Source of the DNA: Blasia pusilla
Taxonomy: Eukaryota > Marchantiophyta > Marchantiopsida > Blasiales
Assembly (NCBI GenBank): GCA_050084515.1
Contig: CM114272.1
Span: 27,652,001-27,716,000 of the forward strand
Length of the DNA stretch: 64,000 nt
Reading direction: 5' to 3'
Of this stretch, positions 11,673-23,259 are shown in pieces; the stretch's first letter is position 1; every line of letters begins with the position of its first letter. A program made the position numbers and the translations under genes. The notes beneath the pieces are model-generated. The model was not told the DNA's origin, did no database searches, and saw only the letters and a program-made list of their open reading frames with translations.

Positions 11673-13632
11673 GATATTGCACTCCACTCCGTGTCACTCC
11701 ACTAATGTTGCTCAAACTACCCTCTTCCTCCAAACTCTGGGAGAAAGTTGTGATGACAACCCCATCTCATACGCTCAAACACTCCAACTCACTAAGAGTC
11801 TCTCACATTCCTCACTAGCTCACCTACGCTAATGCTAATCCCGTGATGACATAACCAACCTCACGGATACTCAACACTTTGGCTCACCATGAGCCTCCCA
11901 AACTAGCTCACCCAAGCTACTAATTATTTCTTGGGTCACACACGTGATACTTATTCGAGAAATCGTCCTATATCCAAACACATTATACACATAAGGAGTC
12001 TTCTTTCATCACTATTCTTACACCCATCTAGCCTAATTTGTACTCAATACTCTACATCCTCAATAACACGAGACAAGTGTAGGAAAAGGGACTCAAATGG
12101 GTAACATGAACACACACGCCATCACTCTACAACATAGTCAATACTGATTGATCCATGCGGTACAACAACCTCTATGGCATGACAATCTCCTCGAACCACA
12201 CATCAAAATCTCCCATCAATGGATGCAGACTACCCGTGGGTTTTGGCGCATATGTCTCCATCACTAACACTCCGTCTTGAACCCTCGACATGAATCCCCT
12301 ATCTTGCCCTTGATCGACACCATTCTAGAGAGTCAAAACTCTTAACGACCAACAACTCCCATCACATATCACAACCCAGGACTTGAAAGTACAATGTCGC
12401 AAAAATCTCTCCTTGTATGTAGCCCAAAGCAACCACATTTTCATCCAACCACGGCTTCCTCCGACCAACTACATCATCCACATTGCTATCTCCATATAGC
12501 CTGACTCCAAATACACCTCCACGATGTCTTGTGCAGCTCTTCCCCCACTTGCAGCTTTGGCTAACCCGCCCCCTTGTGCGCTTCCCCATGTGCGTATGAC
12601 TTTGGAACTCCTTGATGCATACATGGCTAACATGGCACTCCACATCCAAGCTCTTCTTCCCCAACCTCTTGGTTCACTCTGTCCACCTACTTATGCAATG
12701 CGTGACCTTGATCCCCATAGCCTTCGTCACCCCAGACTTGTTTGACGCCTACTACCCTTGCTTGACGCTCACATTTGTGTCTGGGTGCACGACCCCGCCT
12801 CTCATCACATGGCTCTTCTACGAGCCCTTGGCTTTATTCCGCTAGCTCGGATTTGCTGAAAACTCTATAGCCAATCCGCACCTCCTCACAGCTAACGCGG
12901 CTTTTTGTGGCGTGCCTGTCCTTCCTTCACACCCCTCGACTCTTCCTCTCAACCCCGTGCACTTCTAGCAACCACTTCATTTAGGCAGGTTTGCAAAGTC
13001 CCTTATGTAGGTGATATTCCACCCTATGGATCCTATAGATGTATAACTTGCCTACGCACCTTAAATGACCTAAGCAGCTTCAACCTAATCCTATCCTCAC
13101 TAGCCGTCTTTATAGCCCCCCTTCGACAATTGTGTGACCTAAATTGGCATGTCTCTTCTCTTTCTGACACGTACCCCCTCTCCCACTGACGCTACATGCA
13201 TGATACACCCAAACGTTGATTCTCATTCTAGTGCTACTACCCTAGTTTAGTCTGCTACTTGCAAGATTCTGAGAAAAATGGACAACAATTCTATGCACAA
13301 CCTTCCGAACAAAAAACTAACAACATGACGTACACCTGACATCCCTAGAGGCTCTCTAGCCATATAATTCATTTTCCCAACTACATTTAGTGAATTCCCC
13401 TTGGCCCTTGAGATCTTTCTCATGTAAAATAGTAAAAACAACTCACATGGCCAACTCCACTCTCGAATGTACATCGACATATCAAGCCACATCGACCCTC
13501 CACTATGAGGGAATCTGGATGCTAGCACCCTAGTTTCTACTAGACACAAAGCAAGAGAGGTGCTCCAAAGGCCCAACATGAGGAGAATGGCTTGAGAAAG
13601 CCATCTCTCCTTCTTTTGAGAAAGCACAGTTC
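11673..13632 (-). mobile_element. Inverted 5' leader and terminal repeat of an element A relative
   Basis: The minus strand runs from a terminal-repeat remnant (about 13632 down to about 13400) through a long leader into the gag fragment. The repeat part matches 48.03-48.24 kb of element A: AAGCCAT..TCTCATGTTGGGCC, GGGTGCTAGC, GATATG.CGATGTA and TTTTACATGAGAAAGAT. The leader just upstream of gag matches 49.4-49.6 kb, including the block around TATGTCATCACGGGATT and the block GTGAGCTAGTGAGGA. The TATA region is missing. Open frames on both strands here are not convincing genes. Confidence 0.7.
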
Positions 13633-13799
13633 ATCGAGTCACCCTTGATACCATGCAATGTACGAGAGGGGCTAATGATACATAGTTTGAGTTATCCATC
13701 ATTAGCCTTGATAACTTACCCCAAATCTACCCCCATGCCCTTGATTGATCCCAAATCTATTCCATACTCCAAAGAGACCCTTAACTTGACTGACTTTAT

Positions 13800-13925
13800 A
13801 AATCACTTTAATTATCAAGGACACATGTCAAGATGTAAGTGATTAAAAATGCCACATGCAAGGAGAAAAGGAGTTTGAAAATCGAAGGGCATTTTATAAA
13901 AATAAAATAGATTTGCAAACAAATT
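13800..13925. repeat. Dispersed repeat, copy 2 (partial)
   Basis: Short block resembling the 3' part of the dispersed repeat at 8331-8545 (ACATGTCAAGATG, then a GAAGGGCATTTT-like stretch). Confidence 0.35.
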
Positions 13926-14080
13926 TCATTTTTTACCAAAATTATTATCATATGGTTCATACCCTATTGTTATTAAAATAAACTTCGCAACCATATCTTA
14001 TAATCGAAAGCATAGCGATTTCACCTCGCTGTCAAATCGATATACTAGCGTAATAACGTGCACGGATTAATATTACCTAC

Positions 14081-14240
14081 CATAACTAACTCATAATTTT
14101 CAAAAGTTATTTTAAATTGATTCCAAATGATACTATTAGTTCATAAGGGAAACAATCTCATTGGTTGAGAATGCCACGTGTCAAGAGGAGAGTAGTTTGC
14201 ACAATGAAGAGGCACTCTCCAATACTAATATAGATATAGA
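14081..14240. repeat. Dispersed repeat, copy 3
   Basis: Resembles 8331-8545 in order of motifs: CATAACT, TTAAATTGATTCCAAAT, GCCACGTGTCAAGAGGAGAG, GGCACTCTCCAATA and a tail AATATAGATATAGAT. Family not recognised. Confidence 0.45.
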
Positions 14241-14980
14241 TTAGAGAGATCTCTCTACAAAAACCATCTTTCAATTGGACACATGCCTCTAAATTTATAT
14301 TATTAACCGAACACACCAGGATTACTTTAAGTAGGCAAGAGGCAAAATCACATTCCTATAAGAAGTGAAGCTCCTACTTTTATAGTAGTTTTCTCTAAAG
14401 TAGCATATGAGTTGGTGGCTTTGCCTCCTTGTTGCGCTCTCCCTGTGTGGATGTAGTGGGACCTCTTAAAAATGGGGGACATTTGCCCCTCTAAGAGCGA
14501 AGCTTCTCCACCTTCCACTAAAATTTCCCCTCTCGCCCTGGTTTTTTACTCACATCCATAAGAGGTGACAGTGCTATCTAATAAGTTACCCTCCCGCTTT
14601 GGCAAGTAAATACGTTAGTGATAGTACATGGTATTTTGAATTGATCCTAGGATTTGGAGGCAAGAATTTGAGGTTGTTATAAAACGTTGGAGGTTGATGT
14701 AAAATGCTTAGGAGTTGCTCGTGAGAAAATTTGGTGTGAAGCTACAGGTTTTCTCGTGGGTAATTTGGTGTGAAGTTGGACTCATCCAAGTAATTTCTAT
14801 CATGTAATGTTACTATATCCACGCATTATTATTTCCCAAGCTGATGTATATCCTTGAAATTTTTCTCTATAGGCTCTTCCGTTTGGTGTTGGCAATTTGT
14901 GCCCCTTGCTACCACACCAATTCAGCCCAATAGGAAAAAAAAATTTCTTGCTCATGATTCAATTTCAATGCCCCCATCGA
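14241..14980. other. Spacer, nothing recognised
   Basis: No open frame or repeat of note. Confidence 0.4.
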
Positions 14981-16020
14981 CATTCTCAGCTATGGAACCA
15001 AGATCGCCAACAAGGCCCTAAACACCTTCTACATTGCCATTAGCACAATGTCTAATACGCAAACTTTATCAATGAAGTTTTTTTTTTTCCATGAAATCTT
15101 TGAATTTTGGGCACAAGTCTTGATTAAGCGTCGGGAAGGAAAGATGTTATCCTAAATAATCACCCCAACAAGCTTCAAACCCTTCTTTTTAAACCTCTCG
15201 GGCTTCGGAAAATTTCCATATCCACTTGAGCTTTCGTGTTTCTTCGATGATCTATTGTTGAAAAGGTTGGAATCGTAAATGATATGTTCATAATTGCTAC
15301 AATTTGCTATCAATACATTGACAACTCGTTCCGTTTCAAATTTCAGGCATGTTCCGAACAACTTCCATGATCATGGGGCTATGGGTTGAGTGTTATGGGC
15401 CTCATAGAGGACTTATGCTAGGATCAATTGTATTCGCAATTGGCCAAGGCATTGCATCCTTCTCCTTACTTAGGAAATCAATAAATGGGTCTTTCTTTTG
15501 GTTGCGGAGTTCTGGGAGGGTTCGGTCTTGGCATCAACTATATATCGCCAATGTCAATACTCTACAAGCTTTTCCTTGATTATCGAGGAGTGGCCTCTAG
15601 TTTCCAGTGGCTGGATTAGTTGTGGGTTCTATTTTTTGGAATAAAGTTTATTTGCCTCTCATCGATCAAAGCCTACAAGCTCTCAGAGACTTTTGCCATC
15701 CTCGGTGCAATTCTTTTGGGTTCTCTGTTGGCTTCTACCATCTTTATGCACACATCCGCCAACAATTTTGGGGGTCTGTGACCCAAGGATCATATGATAG
15801 GTAGTGCCCAATGAGGAATTCCAGAAGAACAGGAACCATGGCATCAAGGCTATGGAAAACGAAGATGTGGATGTGGAAAAAATAGCTATGGCCATGGCTA
15901 ACAGATCATCACTAATTAAGATGACCCTCATCTAGTCCATCTCTTCCCCCCATTTCGCCTTCATCTACCTTGTGTTCTTTGCCAAACTCATTGGTCTTGT
16001 GGCGCTTTCCAAACTTTCCA
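14981..16020 (+). pseudogene. Decayed MFS transporter resembling the oxalate/formate antiporter (OFA) group
   Basis: Frameshifted transporter remnant read in all three plus frames. Recognisable pieces in order: LSYGTKIANKALNTFYIAI (about 14988); MIMGLWVECYGPHRGLMLGS (about 15367), the loop with a GPRRG-like signature after TM2; GVLGGFGLGINYISPMSILY (about 15500), a glycine-rich TM4-like segment; LDYRGVASSF joined to VAGLVVGSIFWNKVYLPLID (about 15580-15670); FAILGAILLGSLLASTIFMH (about 15690); and HFAFIYLVFFAKLIGLVALS (about 15950), like the start of the second half-domain. Stops and frame changes between pieces show it is dead. OFA-type carriers exchange small organic acids across membranes and are commonest in microbes. 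The subgroup is inferred from the segment pattern, not from a search. Confidence 0.7.
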
Positions 16021-16026
16021 GAAGAA

Positions 16027-16500
16027 ATAATCCACTTGAACGACAACTTGGATAGTGGTCCATGGTCTCTTTTGCTGTTGCCAACTTCTGTTGTTAGGAG
16101 TGCTTTGCCAAAAAGTTGCGGATTGACCTGATAAAAGTATGGAGGATTTGAAAAATCACTATGAACTTTGTTGAGCTTCAACTAAATTGTGTGGAGGTCT
16201 ATTCGATCGGAGAGGAAAAAATGATCCACTTGAACAACGACCCAAATACAGTGCCATATGGTCTATGTTGGATAATCCAACCTGTTGCTGCAACTTTCTT
16301 CTATTGTTGGGAGTATTCCTCCATGACGGTTCTGATTGCGGATTGACCTAACAATGATGTGGAGGATTTGAAAATTTTCCATGAAATCTGTAGCACTTCG
16401 AGTGAAGTGTGCGAAGGAAAATTTTAGTGGAGGGAAAGGCATGATCCATTCCAACAACAACGCTATATTTGGAGCTGCACTATATGAAAAGGGCCATGTC
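16027..16500. repeat. Three diverged direct repeats, units of about 194 and 220 bp
   Basis: Three starts share a motif like ATGATCCACTTGAACAACGAC (16027, 16221, 16441), followed by an ATGG.CCATATGG-like block. The first two units both contain GCGGATTGACCT and TGGAGGATTTGAAAA further on. The first unit overlaps the end of the transporter remnant, so the repeat may derive from that locus. Confidence 0.6.
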
Positions 16501-16559
16501 GTTATGCAGAAAGGCCAATGACGATTTTTTGTCCATCTGTACATATAGTCTATTACGCA

Positions 16560-16665
16560 CGAATATGTTTTTATCGCGGTATTGTGTCATAGGGCCTATA
16601 CGTACTTCATACTCCAGACTTATGAGGAGGTTGTGGATGATTGCACAGAGAGCATAAAGTTGTTA
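16560..16665 (+). pseudogene. Possible TPR-motif exon fragment
   Basis: A short frame reads CHRAYTYFILQTYEEVVDDC, then TESIKL. This fits the spacing of a tetratricopeptide repeat (RA.. Y..L..YEEA..D...AI.L). No further TPR units or splice partners were found, so it is a fragment or a chance match. Confidence 0.3.
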
Positions 16666-17084
16666 ATAGCTAATTTCTTCATCAAAACATTGAACGTGAA
16701 TCCTCCGTTTTCTTGCAAATGCCACATCCCTATAGTCAGGCTACTCAATTCTCCCCACGGGAAGACGTTCAGGTAGGGTAGAAATGGTCGTTGATTCCAC
16801 ACGAGTGGATTTTGATAAATATTAATAATTTTAAAATTGAAATTTTAATATCATTCTAAAGAAACCTCTTTCAGACTTTTTCTTCTGGACGTAGACGTAG
16901 AAAAGGACACCAAAATGTGGAGAAATGAGACACCAAAAGAGGTGCTCGTTTCTCAAAAGGAAATTGGCCGTAACTCGAGCATTTGAGAGCCTCCAAACTT
17001 TGATGTAGCTTGGATTTGAGTGGCCCTTATATCTCCTGCTCTCTCGAGCCCTCAAATCCATTCAGTTAGGTGCATTAAACTCTA
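16666..17084. other. Spacer, nothing recognised
   Basis: Short open frames only, no motif. Confidence 0.4.
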
Positions 17085-17345
17085 TTTTAACACCCATTGT
17101 ATTAATATAATGTCTCCTCAATTGAAAATAATGTCTCATTGCACACTATTGTATTCATCTTTTTTGAATTATAGTGTCTCCTCAATTTTTATCGAAAACC
17201 ACCACATCCATTCAACTCTATGTATTCAAAGTATGTTTTAACACCCATGGTATTAGTATAGTTTCTCCTCAATCAATATCGGAAATAATGTCTCGTTTCA
17301 CACTATTGTATTCATCTGAAGTATAGAGTCTCCTGGATCGTATTG
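17085..17345. repeat. Two-copy tandem repeat, unit about 151 bp
   Basis: Copies start at about 17085 and 17236 (TTTTAACACCCAT). In the same order each carries TATTA.TATA.T.TCTCCTCAAT, AATAATGTCTC, CACACTATTGTATTCATCT and AGTCTCCT-like ends. Non-coding. Confidence 0.75.
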
Positions 17346-17774
17346 AAGACTAGTTTCGATGCCGACGGCCACAACATTGAAATTGAAATCTATATCCAAC
17401 ACTCTTTCTACACTTTTTGTGAACTTTTGTATATTATGGATCCCTTTAATTTCTATGTGTTTTTAATGGTACAAATGGAATTTATTTTGTATAGTTATAT
17501 TTTGTGTATTAATCAACCCATAAATTCGCATTCGTACTATGAATTTATTCTTATAGCTTTTTTTTTTATAATAAGAACCCACCTAGTTTTTAAGACGCCG
17601 CACTAGTTTTTAACATGCAATGATTTTGGTTAAAAAAATGAAAATGGCCGCATATCATGGTTATCTAGTCATCTCACTATTTTAAAATAAGTGGTTATTA
17701 ATGGGCAGCGCGTGCCATGCACAGGAGTGAAGGTAGTAATCATGCTAATGTATAATCATGCTACAACTAGTGTG
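17346..17774. other. AT-rich spacer, nothing recognised
   Basis: No convincing gene; a hydrophobic 87-codon frame at 17343-17606 is AT-rich chance coding. Confidence 0.4.
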
Positions 17775-18395
17775 ACGGTCCCAAAAGATGGGATCTACAA
17801 AATGGAATGTGACTTAACGTGATTGGGACTTGAAGCCGATGGCACTTCGCGAGCATCTATAACAGAGATCTTTCAGCATTATTTGAAGCAATCAGGGCAC
17901 AAAAATGAAGTATTATCAATTTCATATTAACCCTATGATTATATATTATGAACAAGGGTACCTATTTGCAGGGATATCACTTTCTTACGTCATATTATCA
18001 TACGACATCGGAGTGGGTCTTATAGATAGGCATTGAGGAATGACAATGGCTCCACATTGATAGAAGCAAACAAATTTGTAGATTATGTGACGGAAATATT
18101 AAGGATGAAGAACATGTGTTTATTACATGTCAAAGATGTGAAGAGATTAGACTAGCTCACAAAATTGATGTGGGGAATTTATATTCCTTACTAGAACTAA
18201 TGCCTTATGATTTAGGTTCTTATATTAGGGATATCATTATTCATTGCTCAAGTGTTTTAAGCATTGGCTAGGATAAGGCCTCGAAAATCTTTTTCTCTTT
18301 CTATATATTAGTTGTAATGTGTTTTTCAACCTTATGACCCCTTTGGACTCCATGAACTTGATTTATTTATCATTAAAAATTTTAAAATATAATAA
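17775..18395 (+). mobile_element. 5'-truncated LINE copy (same family as 42.0-43.8 kb)
   Basis: Contains the 3' end of the LINE whose ORF lies at 42045-43766 on the minus strand. Recognisable, with frame breaks, are the WDLKPMALREHL segment, YEQGYLFAGIS, ICRLCDGNIKDEEHVFITC (zinc-binding CxxC...H...C) and EEIRLAHKIDVGNLYSLLEL. The 3' UTR (ATGACCCC.TTGGACTCC...CTTGAT.TATTTA) also matches. 5' truncation is typical of target-primed integration. Dead copy. Confidence 0.88.
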
Positions 18396-19706
18396 AAATA
18401 AGATCAACATTAGAGAAGGTAATTAGAAAAAAATTAAACTCAAAAAATAAAAAATATTACGTTTAGCATGATTATTATCTTCTTTATTTATTCTTTTTAA
18501 GTAGTAATCATAATATTTTGAGTTTGCAAATGAAGAAGCATGTAGTCCCATTGTAATTACATAAATCCGGGCCTGGGTTAAAATTTTGTGTGGAAGCACT
18601 TACTTGCACAAGCCTTGGCATTAATACGTCATGCGGAGGTGGTGGGAGGTCGCTCGCCTCGTCGTCCATTCACGTCTGACCAACCACTCGTATTCTTGTC
18701 AGATTTTTTTCAAGCAATCAATCGTGTTGCTCGTTAAACCGATGTTTACGTGAGCTTGTTACCATTTTCTTTTTGCATTCTTTTATATAATTTTTTTACT
18801 CCTCTTTTGAATTGTTATTACCTTTCTTTGTCCTCTTTTGAGGTTTATTTAATAATAAAATGATTTCTATTCAAAACTTACTAGGAAGATGGGCGACAAG
18901 AAGACAGCCAAGTGGGCACTTGGGAAGCCCGGGGCAGGTGAAGTGTGCCACCTCCGCGTCCACTCTCTTGCCGGGGAGGATTGTCCTCCCCGCGGCCATT
19001 GCTTCGCGCTGTCTTTGCGTCCGGACGCCAATTTCCTCGGAGACTAGGGCCTTGTTCGTGGGCTTGTGTCGTTCATCTGTTACGTCGACGCGCCAATCGG
19101 ATTCTAGATCTCGACGAGCGAAGCCTTCATTCAACCTTTGGCGGACTACGGTTAGAGCGGCATCCGCGTTTGCCCAGATGAGTTTTCTTTACGGCGTCGT
19201 GGGACTGGTGGGGATTTCGGGGCTAGCTCTTGGAGTTGTCTGGGCTCTCGTGCTCGGGGATCTAGAGAGGTCGACTATCACGGAGTACGTGCGGCTGTTT
19301 GTTCGGTTCTTCGGGCAACTCTTTTGACTTGAATTCGATCGAGTCGAAGATGTTCGCCTTGATTCTCCACTGACCGGTGGATACGAGCTTCGATTTCGGA
19401 AATATGATGTCGTTCGCTATGACTTGGAACTCCGGATGAAGCTATTTTACTGTCTGTATTTGGCGTTTTCTTCTCGGTAGAGTGTATGACCATGCGATTT
19501 GGAGCGCTATACTAAATTGCACTGCGGCATCGAATATTTGTTCTTCAGCCTTCGCGATCTCGGGTTGTGACAAACTTCGGAGCATATTGGATGGCCGGCT
19601 GAGACTTTTTGCGAGTTGGGTCTTCTATTCCTCAGGAAGGCTAATCTGGCTGCAATTCTCTCTAGTGCGTAGTTTGTCTCATTTGGAAGTGGTCGAGGAA
19701 GGCAAG
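18396..19706. other. Region upstream of the PRA1-H gene
   Basis: AT-rich to about 18880, then clearly more GC-rich up to the ATG at 19707, as expected for a promoter and 5' UTR. Open frames at 18860-19327 (155 codons, one TM-like segment near its end) and 18889-19053 (start MGDKKTAKWALGKPG) have no recognised motif; upstream ORFs or transposon residue are possible. Confidence 0.4.
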
Positions 19707-22076
19707 ATGTCTTTCCGGGTGAACCCCCTCTCCCTTTGCTTACCTCAATCGACATTCGACGCCTGGTTGAGAGAAAGTGGCCATTTGGAGATTTTGGATA
19801 AGTGTGTTATGGATCAAGCACTCATAGATGGTCGTGGTTCTCTCTCAGCTTTTTTCACTGCGCTTAGAATCAATCCGTTTAGAAGCTTAACCACGGAGGA
19901 TTGTTGCAAAGGTCCAGTGGAATGGACCGGAGAGTTTTTTGATTGCGGCTCTGGACCAAGAGAGACGTACTCCTTTCCTCAAAGTGTCGCCACAGCAAAG
20001 CTACGAATTGAGGAAAACATGAAGAGATATACGGGCAACTATTTGATTCTTTCTCTGATCATACTCTTATGCTATCTGTAAGTGCCGACCTTCAGATTCT
20101 GCTTCATTTGTAATATGACCCTCTTCATTTTTAGCATTTAATCGAAAGGTTCCCTGCCTGAAGGATATATGTAAGGGAGTTTTACCGTGCCATAGTAATG
20201 TGTAAGTACAGTGGAACAAGAAGTGTGCATAATTTATTAAAAAAAATAATGAAGAAGAGCGAGATGAAGTTTCAGGATTGGAAATCGGGCGTGTTCAATC
20301 AATGGGTTCAAAAGCGCAGACTGACGGATAGTCAGCAGGATTATACCCAAGAACTTGCTAGATTCTTGCTGTGAGGAAGACCGTATTCTAAAATTCCACT
20401 GAATTCACTCTTTCGTGGTGTTTGGCCGCATGGACATCTCGAGCCTGGATATTCATAGCCAGTCGAGGCAGTGTGCAACCTGAAACCTGATACAACGTTG
20501 TAGCTTCGTAACTCATAACTGTCAAGTTTCGACTCTATTGATGTCTGTCTTGTGAGGAAGCCGTTTCCTTCAACTTTATGCTCGTCAAACTTTCAAGTAG
20601 AACATTCCGTGATGAGTGAAAAAGGTATTATAATTTTCTGTGTTTGGAATGATAATGAATTCTGGATATTTTCTGGCAAACAGGTATAAAATGCCTATTG
20701 CGCTCCTGGGAATTGTGTCTATCTTAGCCCTTTGGGATACCATAAGGGTGTACATCAATTCGAGGAGACTTAATCATGAGAGCTTCCAGTATCGAGCCAT
20801 GCAATTGATTGGGAATATAGGTAATCCGTGCAGACCTCTTTTTCACCACCTTTTTTCTTCACCATTTTTGCTTGTGAATCGCATATCCACTTCAGATATT
20901 TGTTTTTTCTGGAATGGGAGGTACTGGGGTGAGTTTAGGGTTTGTCAAGAAGTTTATTACTAGGTGAGTGCATATAGTTTTGGGAGCAACTGCTTGCCTT
21001 ATGACATCTCACTGGGCTGCATTATTTTGTGAGTGTTATTTCAACTACACCTAGCTAGATGATTTAATATTCGTGACTTTACAAGTGTTACGGTTCGAGA
21101 GAGAAGAAAGCAAAGAAGGAGCCATGTTGAGACCTGCTTCTTGGGCAAGTCTAACCTAATGATGAGTTTACCTAATGATGACAGGTAATACTCTGATGGA
21201 GTATTACTTATCTTTAAAATTCCTTGGCATTTTACTTTTCATGTGCCTGGATAGAGTTGGATGAGCACAGAGAAAGTCTATGGGTCGGAAGGTTCTAACA
21301 GAAATTCTGATTTTCATAAAAAAGAATTGTGCACATGATCTTCTCTGCCTTGCTTGAGTGACTGAATTAAGAGACATGATCTGTTAAAAGTGTGGGCTCT
21401 TTTCTGCCATCTTTTGGAGGAAAATATTGCACAAATTTCTGGATGAAGGGACAGACTACCTTTGGAGTGGGATCTCCTGAAATGCCTGTGGACTTGGCTA
21501 CTGACATTTATGAAATATAGCCAATCAAAGTTACAGAATCCAAGCTTGGATTCAGTCATTTTGTGGGGATAGGTTACGTTTGAACATGTCATGTTATTTC
21601 TTAGTATGATCAGTTTTAACAGTCTGTAATAGCTCTGAAACTTTGGCTGTTTTTTGGCTGAATGGATGAGCTGCTTTCTCCTGTAATTTTTGGTCCTAGG
21701 ATTGTGTATTTCTGAGTACGGATTTACAATGCAGGTACCATGTTTATGATGATGTACTGTAAAGTGGCTGTAGCACTCGCATGGGCCTGTTTGACCAGCT
21801 TTGTAGGTGAGCCTCTTCATCTTTTGCCCACTTGTTGCTTGCTCCTTACAAGTTTATGCAATGCCTTTAAAGTCCTCTTGTACAACTTGTGTATGTAGTT
21901 TCTTCAATTGCTCCAATAGAGTTGGAGCTTAGAGGCAATAAATTCCGCAACTCTTAGTGTTGATTTGCTGTTTTGTGTGGACAGTCATGATTCTGCACAG
22001 CTCATTGAGAAGGATAACGTCTACGAAGAAATCTACAACAAAGAGTTCTATGAAACTTGACGAGCTGAAAAAATGA
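19707..22076 (+). CDS. PRA1 family protein, H-type (Rab/vesicle trafficking membrane protein)
   Basis: Prenylated Rab acceptor (PRA1) proteins are four-helix membrane proteins of the ER-Golgi-endosome system that bind prenylated Rab GTPases. Four coding exons: 19707-20077 (donor GTAAGT), 20684-20820 (acceptor CAG, donor GTAATC), 21735-21806 (acceptor GCAG, donor GTGAGC) and 21985-22076 (acceptor ACAG, stop TGA). Phases close exactly, giving 223 residues. The start MSFRVNPLSLCLPQSTF plus AWLRESGHLEILD is the H-subgroup N-terminus; INPFRSLTTEDC is another H-like segment. The PRA1 core follows: YSFPQSVATAKLRIEENMKR, then hydrophobic helices across exons 1-2 and 3-4, ending VMILHSSLRRITSTKKS with a Lys-rich tail. 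An upstream in-frame ATG at 19482 exists, but 19707 fits the family start. Confidence 0.87.
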
Positions 22077-23259
22077 CCTATTGTGTAGTGAGGGTTGTTC
22101 CTGTATTGGAGCTTCATGTATATTATGTTGGCAATATGCCTGTTTGCCATTACCATTAGTTTAAATAAAAGCAGGAGTAGGTTACAAATTTTCCTATTTC
22201 TTATCACAAAAGGGCTATCTTTTTTTTTTTCTCCTATATTCAGAATGTATAGTGATGACTACTCATCAATGGTTTGTGGGTCAGTTAGTCACCTCTTCAA
22301 TGGTATGCGCAATATGTATGTTAGTTCCTTAGATTTCCATTTCCAATTTCTCGAGTCAAATCAATGAGTCTAGTAATGATCGAATCCAAAATTGTTGCCA
22401 GAAAGTTCATGACGATAATTTGGGGTAGCTTTAAAATGATTGTCTCAAGTTGGTACTCCATGGATATGTCCTGCAATTTAGAAGAGTGCCTGGTCGCTAA
22501 TTGATAAGGCTAGGGTGTGGTGGGTGTACATGTGAATATCCAGATTTGTAGGCCATCAGTACTACAATGTGTGCTAAGGAGAGGGTGAATTCAATTCCAT
22601 TTGTAATATCACTCCCCAAATAATTGCTCTTTAACAATTATTTTGATTTAGGAATGTTCAATTATTTATATCTTAGTGTCCCAATGTCAAGTTTATGGAA
22701 TCTTGATAGAAGACTTTGGTCCTCGCATCATACTATAGATTTGTAAGATATTGACTCATGTGACATGCATGAGTCAATTTGAAACTATGAATTATTTGAG
22801 TTGATCCAATTATCTCTCAACTAGATACATAATGCATGTTGCCAACTTGATTGAAGGTTCATAGCTTCCATTTGTGATATGAAAGCAACTCCTATGGTCT
22901 ACTCTAGAGTTCTATTGTGCAATGAAAATTTGGTCTTTTGAGATTTTCATGCTTTGTACGGAGTGGTGCAGCGGCTTTCAAGCACAATTGATATGGTGAT
23001 AATGCATAAGGCGAGCGCGTGTCGAGGAAGTTAGTTAGATGTATGGAACAAAGTCAATGTTCATGAACACTTTATATATGCACATAAATTTATGAGGTGA
23101 TACTTTCATTCTGCAAACATGTCAAGAGAACCCACAATAATATAACACAATTGAAATAGGAAGAAACTAGCATCTTACCATGAGCTTGAACTACGAATTT
23201 CATGTTCATCTTGTAAAAGATTTTACTTGTTGTAATCATGGCAATTGAGTCTTTCAAAA
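22077..23259. other. Spacer downstream of PRA1-H, nothing recognised
   Basis: The first part is presumably 3' UTR. No motif recognised in the rest. Confidence 0.4.

Noticed and set aside
20890-20940. Extra PRA1-H exon (reads DICFFWNGRYW)
   Set aside because: Exons 2 and 3 join in phase without it, and the sequence does not fit the family.
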